Part shown: piece by piece, positions 26,380 to 35,176 of the stretch
How positions within the stretch are numbered: position 1 is the first letter of the stretch
How the letters are laid out: each line of letters opens with the position of its first letter
Assembly (NCBI GenBank): GCA_017398595.1
Contig: JAFQFR010000056.1
Location: 1-64,000, forward strand
Direction of reading: 5' to 3'
Origin: Clostridia bacterium
GTDB lineage: Bacteria > Bacillota > Clostridia > Oscillospirales > CAG-272
Length of the DNA: 64,000 bases
Translations under genes and position numbers: made by a program
The notes under the pieces: generated by a model
Told to the model about the DNA's origin: nothing
The model's input: the letters and a program-made list of their open reading frames with translations, nothing else
The model's database searches: none

Positions 26380-26408
26380 TTGAAAAATCTCCCGCTGTAT
26401 GCTATATT
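26380..26408 (+). promoter_or_regulatory. Promoter of GH43 gene 2
   Basis: TTGAAA (26380-26385), 17-bp spacer, TATATT (26403-26408). Each GH43 twin therefore has its own promoter and terminator. Confidence 0.7.
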
Positions 26409-26453
26409 TATATTGTTAGAAATATCTTCATATAGGAAAGGACGCGCACAAGC

Positions 26454-29195
26454 ATGAAAAAGTGTATTCTTCTTTTGGTAAGCATCCTGCTCGCGGGACT
26501 GCTCTGCTTTGCCGCGGGTGCCGAGGAACCTACCGTCTATGTTTCGGGCTTCGGCAATGACGAAGCAGCCGGCACGGCAGACGCACCTGTCAAAACGCTC
26601 TATGCGGCATTCCGCGCCCTGCCAAACGGCGGTACTGTGTATCTGAATGACACCGTACAATTGACATCTTCTACCGAATTGCCCGCCTCGGGCGGCTTGA
26701 TCACCGTCACCTCCGCTCCGGGCAAGACCGGCGCGATCTACATGGGCGGCAATATTCTTCTGGGCAGTGCCGTAAAATTTGAGAATGTAAAGATTGTCAC
26801 CACCGCCAAAGATCTGGTCTTTATTTGCGGCGGCAACTACGCCTGTTTCGGCGAGGGACTGACCGTCACCGCGGGCAACAGCAACGCCACGCTCCCCGGC
26901 ATCACCGCGGGCGGCTCGGGCGCAGTTCCCGCTGACGGCGTGTATCTCGAGATCTGCAGCGGAAGCTGGTACCGCATTCGCGGCGGCGCGCGCGGCACTT
27001 CCTCCGCAGTGCAGACCGGAGACGTGACCATCGTGATACGCGGCGGCATGTTTACAAATCTGTTTGACCTCGGCGGTGATACCGCCGTGGACGGCAACGC
27101 GAGCCTCTATATCTACGGCGGCTACTTCTCCTCCAAGGTCAGCGGCGCCACGGCAGCTTCCATCACGGGCAACGTCACGATCTCTGTCTACGGCGGTTCG
27201 TTTTCCTCGGGTGTACAGGCAAGCCGCGGCGGCGAGATCGGCGGTGACTTGACCTTCAACATTTTCACCGATACGCTCAAAGCCGCGATCACCGGAAACG
27301 GCAAGATCGCGGGCAGCACCGTTGTCAACACCTCGGCAAGCAATAAAACCGTTACCGGCATCCTCACCAAGACCGTCCTCTCCGAGACCGAGCTTTCTGC
27401 TCTGCAGGATGCCGACACCGCTGCCATCGCGGCAGCAGCCGCAGCCAAGCTGCCTGCCTCGGCGGACAGCAGCCGCGACATGACGCCTTCGGGCAGCACA
27501 GCGAAAACCGTACTGAGCACGACAGCAGTACAAGGCGGCGACCTGAACAAGGACGGCAAGATCACTCTGCTCGATGCCATTGCGGTACTCCGTATGACCA
27601 CCAGCGGTGAGTATGCCGCTGTCGCCGACATCAACGGCGATGGCAAGATCTCTGTCACCGACTGCATCCGCATCCTGTGCGCCGCTGCCCGCGGCGAAAC
27701 CTCGCTCTCCTGCGGGGGCGGTGAAAACCGCATTTCGGATACACTCAAGCTCTACGGCGGCGCATCCGTAAAGGGGCAGCAGATCCAAAAGGGCTATGCG
27801 CTCGGCACGGTGTCCGATGCCGCATACTCGCTCTACTCGGATGTTTCCCTGCAGCAAAGTGCCGTCGTCGGTCTCTACTTCGGCTGCGACACGGCGGATG
27901 ACGTGAGCAAGATCAGCGGCTACTATTTTGAGGTAGATACCGTTGCAGGCACGCTTGCGCTCTACCGCGTGACCGAGGGTGCTTACCGCGTAGTCGCCGA
28001 GAAAAATTTGCACCTGCTCTCCGACACCGCACGCATCCGCGTGACCTACGGCGCAAGCACGGATGCCAATGCCGTACAGCTCTATTTTGAGGACAACCCG
28101 CTGGTCGATACGGCATACCCCGACTTTGACCTCTCGCTCGAAAAGGTCGGTAGCGCAGTCGGTCTCTATACCGAAAACGCCACCGCGTCCCTGCCCGTCT
28201 GCCTTGCGGAAACGGTTCCCGCGGCAGAGGAATGCTACACCAACAACATCTTCGAGCAGTTCACCGACCCCGAGGTGTTCTACGAGGACGGCGTGTACTA
28301 TTTCTACGGCACCCGCTCCTCCACGCAGAACAAGGGCGTGCAGTGCTACTCCACCACCGACTTTAAGACATGGAAGGACGAGGGCTTCGTCCTCGCGCAC
28401 GGCAATGCCTTCGGCGACGGCGTATACAAGGCGGCAAACATCGTCAAATACGGCGAGTATTACTACATGTTCTACATGGCAAGATCCACTGCACTCGACA
28501 CTTCGGTCACGGCATATGCCTCGGCAACTGCGCCGAACGGCCCCTTCAAAAACGCCGATAAGACGGCTTTGACAAGCGACTCGAACTTCATCGGCGGACA
28601 GCCGTTTGTAGATGAAGACGGTCAGGTCTATCTGATCTACGCACGCACCACGGGCGGCAACAAGCTCTACGGTGCCAAGATCACACTGGCAGACGGCAAA
28701 GCGGCAATCGACCTCTCGACCGAAACGCTCCTGCTCTCCCCCACTGAGGAATGGGAAAATGCCAAAGCCTCGGTCGTCGAATGCGGCTTCATTGTCAAGC
28801 ACAATGGTCTCTACTACCTGCTCTACTCGGGCGGCAACTACAACTCGACCTACGGCACTGGCTACGCCACGGCGAAAAGTCCCCTCGGTCCCTACACGAA
28901 ATACGCCTACAACCCGATCCTCGTCTCCAATGACCAGGCATTCGGCGTCGGCGCATCGACCGTTTTTGTCTCCCCCGACGGCTCCGAGCATTTCATCGCA
29001 TATTTGCGTAACTTCTCTCCTACCGTCACGCGCCCGCTCTTGACCTGCATCGACCGCATCCGATTCGTGAAAGATCCAAACGGCGGCGCCGACATTCTTG
29101 AGATCTACGGTCCCACCGTCACCCCACAGCTTCTCCCGAGCGGCATCGGTAAAGATTCTCTCGTCGATTATCAGTACGCACGGTTCCATTGGTAA
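26454..29195 (+). CDS. Secreted dockerin-containing GH43-type glycosidase, copy 2
   Basis: A 913-residue twin of the upstream gene with identical architecture. It has a signal peptide (about 1-22), an opening TVYVSGFGNDEAAGTADAP shared with copy 1, and the beta-helix-like domain with IYGG repeats. An internal dockerin lies at about 362-420 (DLNKDGKITLLDA, DINGDGKISVTDC), followed by a concanavalin-like domain and a C-terminal GH43 domain with TDPEVFYEDGVYYF and VECGFIVKHNGLYY. Both end YARFHW or SARFHW. The dockerin implies attachment to a cohesin scaffold, none of which is in the window. The pair looks like an old tandem duplication, kept to equal length. Confidence 0.85.
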   Translation: MKKCILLLVSILLAGLLCFAAGAEEPTVYVSGFGNDEAAGTADAPVKTLYAAFRALPNGGTVYLNDTVQLTSSTELPASGGLITVTSAPGKTGAIYMGGNILLGSAVKFENVKIVTTAKDLVFICGGNYACFGEGLTVTAGNSNATLPGITAGGSGAVPADGVYLEICSGSWYRIRGGARGTSSAVQTGDVTIVIRGGMFTNLFDLGGDTAVDGNASLYIYGGYFSSKVSGATAASITGNVTISVYGGSFSSGVQASRGGEIGGDLTFNIFTDTLKAAITGNGKIAGSTVVNTSASNKTVTGILTKTVLSETELSALQDADTAAIAAAAAAKLPASADSSRDMTPSGSTAKTVLSTTAVQGGDLNKDGKITLLDAIAVLRMTTSGEYAAVADINGDGKISVTDCIRILCAAARGETSLSCGGGENRISDTLKLYGGASVKGQQIQKGYALGTVSDAAYSLYSDVSLQQSAVVGLYFGCDTADDVSKISGYYFEVDTVAGTLALYRVTEGAYRVVAEKNLHLLSDTARIRVTYGASTDANAVQLYFEDNPLVDTAYPDFDLSLEKVGSAVGLYTENATASLPVCLAETVPAAEECYTNNIFEQFTDPEVFYEDGVYYFYGTRSSTQNKGVQCYSTTDFKTWKDEGFVLAHGNAFGDGVYKAANIVKYGEYYYMFYMARSTALDTSVTAYASATAPNGPFKNADKTALTSDSNFIGGQPFVDEDGQVYLIYARTTGGNKLYGAKITLADGKAAIDLSTETLLLSPTEEWENAKASVVECGFIVKHNGLYYLLYSGGNYNSTYGTGYATAKSPLGPYTKYAYNPILVSNDQAFGVGASTVFVSPDGSEHFIAYLRNFSPTVTRPLLTCIDRIRFVKDPNGGADILEIYGPTVTPQLLPSGIGKDSLVDYQYARFHW

Positions 29196-29231
29196 AAGCG
29201 AAAAGCGGAAAGTTCCAACGGCTTTCCGCTT
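29196..29231. terminator. Terminator of GH43 gene 2, first of two direct copies
   Basis: The hairpin GCGGAAAG...CTTTCCGC (29205-29229) lies within a 36-bp block repeated exactly at 29400-29435 on the other side of the repeat element. Confidence 0.8.
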
Positions 29232-29399
29232 GAGACTGTCGAAAAAACAAGGTTTTTCGACAGGATGCAAAACCGTTCACTCGCGTCGTGCTCAACCGCA
29301 CGCGGTTTTTAAGGAGTTTTAAAGCTAGCTAAAGCGCAGCTTTAGGTTGCGCATTGTCCGTCTTTAAAACAAGACTTTTATTATAAATACTTTTTCGAC
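29232..29399. mobile_element. Small terminator-seated repeat element, right copy (inverted)
   Basis: A 168-bp element, inverted relative to 23208-23412 and nearly identical outside a shorter central part (about 29272-29306). It is flanked by a perfect 36-bp direct repeat (29196-29231, 29400-29435) that is itself the Rho-independent terminator of GH43 gene 2. The ends read GAGACTGTCGAAAAA and CTTTTTCGAC. No coding capacity. Together with the left copy it brackets the GH43 pair. Confidence 0.75.
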
Positions 29400-29435
29400 A
29401 AGCGAAAAGCGGAAAGTTCCAACGGCTTTCCGCTT
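29400..29435. terminator. Second direct copy of the GH43-2 terminator
   Basis: An exact repeat of 29196-29231 followed by TTTTCTTTTTTATTTTT, so this copy carries the original T-rich tail. Confidence 0.8.
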
Positions 29436-29523
29436 TTTCTTTTTTATTTTTAAAAAAGACTTGACAAAGATGGTCTCGATATGTATAATTAAATGTGCGT
29501 GTTGATCACCTGACACGCAGCTT

Positions 29524-29613
29524 GCAGAAGTACTCAAGTGGTGAAGAGGCGCCCCTGCTAAGGGTGTAGGTCGGGTAACCGGCGCGAGAGTTCAAATCTC
29601 TCCTTCTGCGCCA
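29524..29613 (+). tRNA. tRNA-Ser(GCU)
   Basis: Acceptor GCAGAAG (29524-29530) pairs with CTTCTGC (29603-29609), followed by G and an encoded CCA. The anticodon loop CTGCTAA gives GCU; the long variable arm (GTCGGGTAACCGGC region) is typical of serine tRNA. The T arm is GAGAG-TTCAAAT-CTCTC. It is followed at once by a terminator and then the hairpin array; no integrase is adjacent. Confidence 0.96.
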
Positions 29614-29614
29614 A

Positions 29615-29644
29615 AAATAAGACAGTCTTCGGACTGTCTTATTT
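29615..29644 (+). terminator. tRNA-Ser terminator
   Basis: Arms 29615-29627 and 29632-29644 around TTCG, followed by T run. Confidence 0.9.
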
Positions 29645-29649
29645 TTTAT

Positions 29650-29827
29650 CCATTGCGAAAGCAATGGTATATCATCACGCAAAGCGTGTATATCATCACC
29701 GAAGGTGCATATCATCACACGCAGTGTGTATTCTCTTTCGCAATGATGATATACAAGGCTATCGCCTTGATGATATGCAATTTCTGCGAAATTGATGATA
29801 TACAACGGCTTCGCCGTTGATTTTTTT
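29650..29827. repeat. Mirror-arranged array of small hairpins
   Basis: A first hairpin CCATTGC/GCAATGG (29650-29667) is followed by three units, each (T/C)ATATCATCA plus a 4-5 bp hairpin (CACGC/GCGTG, CACC/GGTG, CACAC/GTGTG). A junction at about 29728-29750 follows. Then come three hairpins (AAGGC/GCCTT, AATTT/AAATT, AACGG/CCGTT), each followed by TGATGATAT. The linker is inverted in the two halves, so the whole is a large palindrome, while every small stem has a different sequence. From 29828 to 29990 nothing else is evident. Confidence 0.8.
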
Positions 29828-30037
29828 ATGCTGACTGTTAGACAACACAAGGGACAGTTAGCGTGAAAAACTAATGTTCAAAGCAGTGAAAAGGCGCAGA
29901 ACGCGGGCAGTGCGACACCATGCGCAGCATGGTTAGATCGAAAAAAGTCTGCACTCTGTCTTTCAAATTTTCTCCGATCTATTTTCATCCCGCAAAATCT
30001 ATGCTACAATAAAACCAAAAACGCAAAGGAATAGAGT

Positions 30038-30661
30038 ATGAACAACACGGAGCGCAGAGAAAAAGAACTGCTGTTTATCGCCGACGAAGAAGACTGGGTG
30101 CAGATGAAAAAAGCGCGGCGCCTGACGCAGGCGCTGAACACAGCGGACAGAGCGGATTTTGAAAAGATCCGTTCCATCGTCAACGAGCTTTTTGGCAGAT
30201 CGGACGAGACGACCTTTGTCAATCCGCCGTTTTACTGCGACTACGGATGCAATATCGAAGTGGGCAAAAACTTCTTCGCCAATTACAACTGTGTCGTTCT
30301 CGACAACGCCAAGGTCAGGATCGGAGACAATTGCCTGATCGCCCCCAACGTAGCGCTGTATACCGCGGGACACCCTCTCCATCCCGATGTGCGCAGCAGC
30401 GGCTGCGAATACGGCATCGGCATTACCATCGGCGACAACGTGTGGATCGGCGGAAATGTCGTGGTCTGCCCCGGTGTTCATATCGGCAACAACGCCGTGA
30501 TCGGTGCGGGCAGCGTCGTCACCAAGGACATTCCCGATTGGTCGCTCGCCGCGGGAAATCCCTGCCAGGTGATCCGCAAGATCACCGAAGAAGACCGAAA
30601 GTATTATTTCAAAAAGCGGGAGATCGACAAAGAGTTTCTCGCTATGCAAGCCAAAGAATAA
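30038..30661 (+). CDS. Sugar/maltose O-acetyltransferase (hexapeptide repeat)
   Basis: A 207-residue left-handed beta-helix acyltransferase that moves acetyl from acetyl-CoA to a sugar hydroxyl. A Mac-type N-terminal helical domain (about 1-55) is followed by hexapeptide repeats (IGDNCLIAPNVALYTAGHPLHP, with the catalytic His in TAGHPLHP, and IGDNVWIGGNVVVCPGVHIGNNAVIGAGSVVTKDIP, both described in part). The ending LAAGNPCQVIRKI is typical. Cytoplasmic trimer by family. A TACAAT -10 lies at 30005-30010, and the ribosome site is AAAGGAA. Single-gene unit closed by a terminator. Confidence 0.92.
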   Translation: MNNTERREKELLFIADEEDWVQMKKARRLTQALNTADRADFEKIRSIVNELFGRSDETTFVNPPFYCDYGCNIEVGKNFFANYNCVVLDNAKVRIGDNCLIAPNVALYTAGHPLHPDVRSSGCEYGIGITIGDNVWIGGNVVVCPGVHIGNNAVIGAGSVVTKDIPDWSLAAGNPCQVIRKITEEDRKYYFKKREIDKEFLAMQAKE

Positions 30662-30715
30662 CCCCACCCCGCGCATACTTTTCCCCGCCGCCGCATATCC
30701 TTATCCTGTAAATAT

Positions 30716-30744
30716 AGCGCCGCCGAGCTCGGCGGCGCTTTTTT
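30716..30744 (+). terminator. Acetyltransferase terminator
   Basis: A perfect 24-bp palindrome (30716-30739) of GC-rich sequence followed by T run, 17 bases before the asnB start. Confidence 0.92.
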
Positions 30745-30760
30745 GTGAGGTGACTGAAAG

Positions 30761-32605
30761 ATGTGTGGTATTTCGGGCTTTTGTGATTTTCACGATCACT
30801 TTACCCTACAGAAAGAAAAATGGCTGGATGTCCTCATCGACATGCGGCGATCCATCGCGCACCGCGGCAATGACCAAACGGGCGAATACTTAGGCACAAA
30901 CATCGGCCTTGCGCATACCAGACTGTCCATCCGCGATGTCGCAGGCGGCATACAGCCGATGCGCCGATGCGCCAACGGAAACGACTATGTGATCGTCTAC
31001 AACGGCGAGATCTACAACACCGACGAGATCATTCCCGATCTCCGAAAGAAAGGCTATGTCTTCGAGACCACATGCGACACCGAGGTCATCCTGTACGCAT
31101 ACATGGCATACGGCACGGCATGCGCCTCGATGCTCAACGGCATCTTCGCGTTTGCCATCTGGGATGCGCGCGCACGCCGCTTGGTGCTCTGCCGTGACCG
31201 ACTCGGCGTAAAACCGCTGTTTTACACCGTACAAGACGGACTGCTTGCGTTCGGCTCGGAGATCAAAGCGCTGTTTTGCCATCCGCGCATCACGCCGCAG
31301 GCGGACGACGACAGCTTTCGGGAGATCTTTGCGATCGGCCCCGCGCGCACGCCCCGCAGCGGCGTGTTCAAAGGCATAAACGAAGTACTGCCCGGGCATC
31401 TCGCGATTTTCTCCGCAGACGGCTTCTCCGAGCACAGCTATTGGTCTCTCGAAGCCAAGCCGCATACCGACAGCTACGCGCAAACGGTGGAAAAGGTCGC
31501 CTTTCTCGTCCGCGACGCCATCCGTCGGCAGATGGTCTCGGATGTTCCCGTCTGCAGCTTTCTGTCAGGCGGACTGGATTCCAGCATTATCACGGCAGGC
31601 GCTTCCAAGTTCATGGAAGAAAACGGCGGCACGCTGAACACCTTTTCCTTTGACTTCACCGGTAACGATCAGTATTTCAAATCCAACAGCTTTCAGCCGA
31701 CGCGCGACCGCCCCTATGTGGAAATGCTGCTTCGGCAGTTCCCCGTTCGGCACACCTATCTCGAATGCGGCACCGAGATCCTTGCCGACCTGCTGTCGGC
31801 TGCGGTCAGCGCCAAGGATCTGCCGGGCATGACCGATGTGGATGCCTCACTGCTCTACTTTTGCTCGCTGGTCAAGCAGCATAACAAAGTCGCCCTCACA
31901 GGAGAGTGCGCAGACGAAATTTTTGGCGGCTACCCGTGGTTCTACCGCGAGGATCTTTTCCACGCGGACGGCTTTCCGTGGTCGCACGACATCGCCGCGC
32001 GCACCTGTATGCTGCGGGACGATGTGATCGAAAAATTGCAGCTTGACGACTACTCGCGACAGCGATACGAGGAGTCCCGCACCGCCGCGCCCAAGCTCGA
32101 CGGCGAGAACGCCGAGGAAGAACGCCGCCGCGAGGTCAGCTATCTGAACATCCGCTGGTTCATGCAGACGCTGCTCGACCGCATGGACAGAACCAGCATG
32201 GCATACGGACTGGAAGCGCGCGTCCCCTTTGCCGACCATCGGATCGTGGAATACCTTTACAACGTTCCGTGGGACATGAAATACCAAAACGGCGTGGAAA
32301 AAGCGCTGCTGCGCGACGCCTGCGTCGGACTGCTGCCAAACGAAGTGCTCTACCGTAAAAAATGCCCCTACCCCAAGACCTACAATCCCGCATATGAGGA
32401 GATCCTCTCCCGCCGCCTGCGCGCCGTCTTAGAAGACAAGACCGCACCGATCCACCGCTTCATCGACAAGGAAAAAGCCGATCGTTTCCTCTCCTCGCCC
32501 AAGGACTACGGCAGACCGTGGTTCGGACAGCTCATGGCAGGCCCGCAGATGATCGCCTATATGCTGCAGGTCAACGACTGGATGACGAAATATGCAATTT
32601 CATAA
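30761..32605 (+). CDS. asnB: Asparagine synthase (glutamine-hydrolysing)
   Basis: A 614-residue class II glutamine amidotransferase. Cys2 follows the initiator Met (MCGISGF) and is the glutaminase nucleophile. NGEIYNTDEI and LSIRDVAGG fit the glutaminase domain (about 1-200). The synthetase domain begins near 235 with the pyrophosphate loop FLSGGLDSS and continues to GECADEIFGGYPWFY. It makes asparagine from aspartate, glutamine and ATP in the cytoplasm. GTGAGG lies upstream of the ATG. It stands alone between two terminators; amidation of a cell-wall or peptide substrate by an AsnB-like paralogue is a less likely alternative. Confidence 0.93.
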   Translation: MCGISGFCDFHDHFTLQKEKWLDVLIDMRRSIAHRGNDQTGEYLGTNIGLAHTRLSIRDVAGGIQPMRRCANGNDYVIVYNGEIYNTDEIIPDLRKKGYVFETTCDTEVILYAYMAYGTACASMLNGIFAFAIWDARARRLVLCRDRLGVKPLFYTVQDGLLAFGSEIKALFCHPRITPQADDDSFREIFAIGPARTPRSGVFKGINEVLPGHLAIFSADGFSEHSYWSLEAKPHTDSYAQTVEKVAFLVRDAIRRQMVSDVPVCSFLSGGLDSSIITAGASKFMEENGGTLNTFSFDFTGNDQYFKSNSFQPTRDRPYVEMLLRQFPVRHTYLECGTEILADLLSAAVSAKDLPGMTDVDASLLYFCSLVKQHNKVALTGECADEIFGGYPWFYREDLFHADGFPWSHDIAARTCMLRDDVIEKLQLDDYSRQRYEESRTAAPKLDGENAEEERRREVSYLNIRWFMQTLLDRMDRTSMAYGLEARVPFADHRIVEYLYNVPWDMKYQNGVEKALLRDACVGLLPNEVLYRKKCPYPKTYNPAYEEILSRRLRAVLEDKTAPIHRFIDKEKADRFLSSPKDYGRPWFGQLMAGPQMIAYMLQVNDWMTKYAIS

Positions 32606-32607
32606 CC

Positions 32608-32642
32608 AAAAAGCCGATCGCGGGTGCGATCGGCTTTTTTCC
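32608..32642 (+). terminator. asnB terminator
   Basis: Stem AAGCCGATCGC (32611-32621) with GCGATCGGCTT (32626-32636) plus T run, immediately after the stop. Confidence 0.92.
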
Positions 32643-32647
32643 GTGCC

Positions 32648-32676
32648 TTGACAAGGGTGTACAGATATGCTATACT
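32648..32676 (+). promoter_or_regulatory. Promoter of the TPR membrane protein gene
   Basis: TTGACA (32648-32653), 17-bp spacer, TATACT (32671-32676). Confidence 0.8.
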
Positions 32677-32716
32677 GTACATACAAACGTAGATACAAAT
32701 CAAGGAGAAAAACACC

Positions 32717-33517
32717 ATGGACAAATTCCGTCGCTGGGCAGTACAACACCAATATCTTGCTTCTATAGGTCTTTCGATTTTGCTGTGCGGCGTATATACA
32801 GCCATGCTCCTATGCATCCATGCCCCTTGGTGGAGCATCCTTGCAATCAACTTCATGGGTCTGTTCACCGGTTGGACCTACCCCACCGCCTGTCAAAACA
32901 AACTCCTGCTGAAATCCATGCAGCCGCTCTTCAACGCATGCGACCCCTATCCGCTTTTGCACGAAACCGAAGAGCTGCTGCAATACTGCAAGCCGGGTAT
33001 CGCACAGCAGATACTGCAACTCAACCACTTTATGGCACTCGGCGAGATCGGTGAATTTCAAAAAGCGCTGGATATGTTGAACGCGATCAACATTGACAAA
33101 TATGCCGGTACGCACCCTCTGAACAAATATGTCTATTATAACAACCTCACATGCTTTTCCGAAGCGCTCGGCGATCTCCGGACCGCAAATATCTATGGCA
33201 CAAAGGCAAAGCAGATCTATGCGGATATCAAAGACTCCAAGCAAAAGCGGAAATACGCGCAGCACGTACAGTTCAATACCGCCGAAGAATATTACAAATG
33301 CGGCGAGCATTCCAAAGCATTGGAGATCCTGCGCGGCATGCCCCCCGAACATATGCTCCGCGGCGTGAATATCGCCATGCTGCAGGGACTCATCTACCGC
33401 GATATGGGCGATGCCGAACAAGCAAAAGCCAACTTTGCCTACGTCATCCGCAACGGCAATAAGCTGCACAAAGTCACCATCGCAAGACAGCATCTGATCG
33501 AACTGCAAAGTAAATAA
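32717..33517 (+). CDS. Membrane-anchored TPR-like protein of unknown function
   Basis: A 266-residue protein. Two hydrophobic N-terminal helices (about residues 14-35 and 38-55) anchor it, leaving a long cytoplasmic helical domain. The segments around 70-110, 130-165 and 185-250 have tetratricopeptide-like spacing, e.g. ALGDLRTANIYGTKAKQIYADI and GEHSKALEILRGMPPE and DMGDAEQAKANFAYVI, each described by its helix pair. No catalytic motif is seen. TPR domains mediate protein contacts, so an assembly or stress role is possible but unproven. It has its own consensus promoter, AAGGAG ribosome site and terminator. Confidence 0.7.
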   Translation: MDKFRRWAVQHQYLASIGLSILLCGVYTAMLLCIHAPWWSILAINFMGLFTGWTYPTACQNKLLLKSMQPLFNACDPYPLLHETEELLQYCKPGIAQQILQLNHFMALGEIGEFQKALDMLNAINIDKYAGTHPLNKYVYYNNLTCFSEALGDLRTANIYGTKAKQIYADIKDSKQKRKYAQHVQFNTAEEYYKCGEHSKALEILRGMPPEHMLRGVNIAMLQGLIYRDMGDAEQAKANFAYVIRNGNKLHKVTIARQHLIELQSK

Positions 33518-33518
33518 C

Positions 33519-33545
33519 AAAAAGCCGCCCAAGGGCGGCTTTTAC
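33519..33545. terminator. Bidirectional terminator between TPR gene and ClC gene
   Basis: Stem AAAGCCGCCC (33521-33530) with GGGCGGCTTT (33533-33542), between convergent genes. Confidence 0.9.
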
Positions 33546-33553
33546 TATTTACT

Positions 33554-35146
33554 TTATACCTTTTCCACATTTTCTTCCGCGTACTGCTGCTCGCCGACAA
33601 TGGCGGAGAGCTCTGCGCGGGTGGCGGCGCGGTCATAGGTGGAGTAGCGCACATGCAGCTCATCGCCGACATGCAGATACTTTTCGCCATGCTCATCCAT
33701 CACGGCACCGCTTTGCGTCTCCCGCTTGACCGAGAGCACAAACATATTGTTGGGCCAAAGAATATCACGGATCTGTTTACCGACCGCAAACGATCCCGCT
33801 TTTACCGTCACAAAGCCGTCGTACACCGCAGGCTTTACATCACCGTGCTGATCGCGGATACGATTGTGCAGGACACTGTCGGTGATGGAGTGTACCTCAA
33901 AGATCTCGGTGATCGCGTAGGAGATCAGCGCCGCGAGGATCACGGGCAGCACATTGCTCGAAGCAAAGAGCGCTTCCAGTGCGAACACCATCGCGGTGAC
34001 AGGCATCTTCATCATGCCCGCAAGGCAAGCCGTGATGCCGAGGATCATAATGATCGAATAATACTCCATGCCGAGCCCCATCGCGTGCAGCAGTGCGGCA
34101 ACCACCGCAGCAACCAGTGCGCCGAGCGACATCAGCGGCAGGAACAGACCGCCCGTGATACCGCTGCTGCTGGCAAGGATCATCAGCGTGGAACGCACCG
34201 CAAGGCAAAGCAGCAACCAGTACCAGATGCCGCCCTCCTCAAAAAGATGTATCATCAGTTCGTGACCCGTGGAAATGTTGGAGTACGACAGCATACCGAA
34301 CGCAAAGGTCAGCGCAAAAACGATCAGGATCTTACCAAGTGCGGGAATTCTCGAAAGCTTCTTGCTCCAAAACTTCTGCAGCAGCGTGTAATATTTTAAA
34401 AACGCAACCGAGAACAGCCCCACCACCAGTCCGATCAGAGCCGGCAGCCAAAGATCCTTTGCCCCGAGCGTGAGCGGCTGCATTGCGGGAAAGAGCGCCG
34501 TGGATACGCCGACCAGGAGCGAGAGCAGGTCGGAAACGATCTTGGAAAACACCACCGAGACCGTTGTCACCATCAGGATCATCGGCGAAATGCGCTGATG
34601 CGCCTCCTCAAGGGCAAACATAATACCCGAAACGGGCGCACCCGTCGCCGTGGTAAAACCTGCGCACGCACCGCCGGTCATCAGATAGCGGTCACCCGCA
34701 GGACGCTTCCTGGCACAAACGCGCGTCACGCCTCTGCCGATCGCCGTACCGATCTGCACGCTGGGGCCCTCCGTGCCGAGCGGCACACCGACAAAAAAGC
34801 CGGAGAGCGAAAGACCGAATACCGCGATCAGATTTTTGACCCAGTGAAACGGAATGAGCCCGCGAACGATACCGATCGAGGTCGGGATACCGCCGCCGCG
34901 CGCGTTCGGCACTTTCTTATAGATCAAGGAAGATACCACCGCGATCACGGCAAATGCCGCGAGCAGCAGCAGAGCGATCCACCACTGCTCTTTGGCAGCA
35001 GCATACATCTCCTCGGAAAACGCGATCACGACTTTTGCGCAAAGCTTAAATACGACGACCACTGCGCCGACCAGTGCGCCAACCAGCGCACCGTAAAACA
35101 GCGGCAACAGCGTAGACCATGCAGAATTTTTTCTTTTTTTATTCAT
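33554..35146 (-). CDS. ClC-family chloride channel/transporter with TrkA-C domain
   Basis: A 530-residue membrane protein. ClC signatures are GGGIPTSIGIV (the GSGIP region), GTEGPSVQIG with the gating glutamate, and GGLFLPLMSLGA (GxFxP region), over about ten membrane helices (residues 15-430). The C-terminal soluble part (about 450-530) resembles a TrkA-C regulatory domain (VKAGSFAVGKQIRDI, HVGDELHVR). By family it exchanges Cl- for protons or conducts Cl-; fluoride-specific ClC-F types have different selectivity motifs. The promoter is at 35177-35205 and there is no riboswitch between promoter and start. Confidence 0.9.
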   Translation of the reverse strand: MNKKRKNSAWSTLLPLFYGALVGALVGAVVVVFKLCAKVVIAFSEEMYAAAKEQWWIALLLLAAFAVIAVVSSLIYKKVPNARGGGIPTSIGIVRGLIPFHWVKNLIAVFGLSLSGFFVGVPLGTEGPSVQIGTAIGRGVTRVCARKRPAGDRYLMTGGACAGFTTATGAPVSGIMFALEEAHQRISPMILMVTTVSVVFSKIVSDLLSLLVGVSTALFPAMQPLTLGAKDLWLPALIGLVVGLFSVAFLKYYTLLQKFWSKKLSRIPALGKILIVFALTFAFGMLSYSNISTGHELMIHLFEEGGIWYWLLLCLAVRSTLMILASSSGITGGLFLPLMSLGALVAAVVAALLHAMGLGMEYYSIIMILGITACLAGMMKMPVTAMVFALEALFASSNVLPVILAALISYAITEIFEVHSITDSVLHNRIRDQHGDVKPAVYDGFVTVKAGSFAVGKQIRDILWPNNMFVLSVKRETQSGAVMDEHGEKYLHVGDELHVRYSTYDRAATRAELSAIVGEQQYAEENVEKV

Positions 35147-35176
35147 ACAGCAAATACCTCATTAACACAGCTTCGT

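Noticed and set aside
26265..29270. A 1,001-codon open frame antisense to GH43 gene 2
   Set aside because: It mirrors the GC-skewed third positions of the real gene, has no ribosome site or family motif, and the sense strand encodes a signal peptide, dockerin and GH43 motifs.
29524..29613. Integration (att) site in tRNA-Ser
   Set aside because: No integrase gene and no repeat of the tRNA 3-prime end were found in the flanking sequence.
29650..29827. CRISPR array
   Set aside because: The repeat linkers are only about 10 bp, invert halfway, and the intervening segments are hairpins; no cas genes are present.
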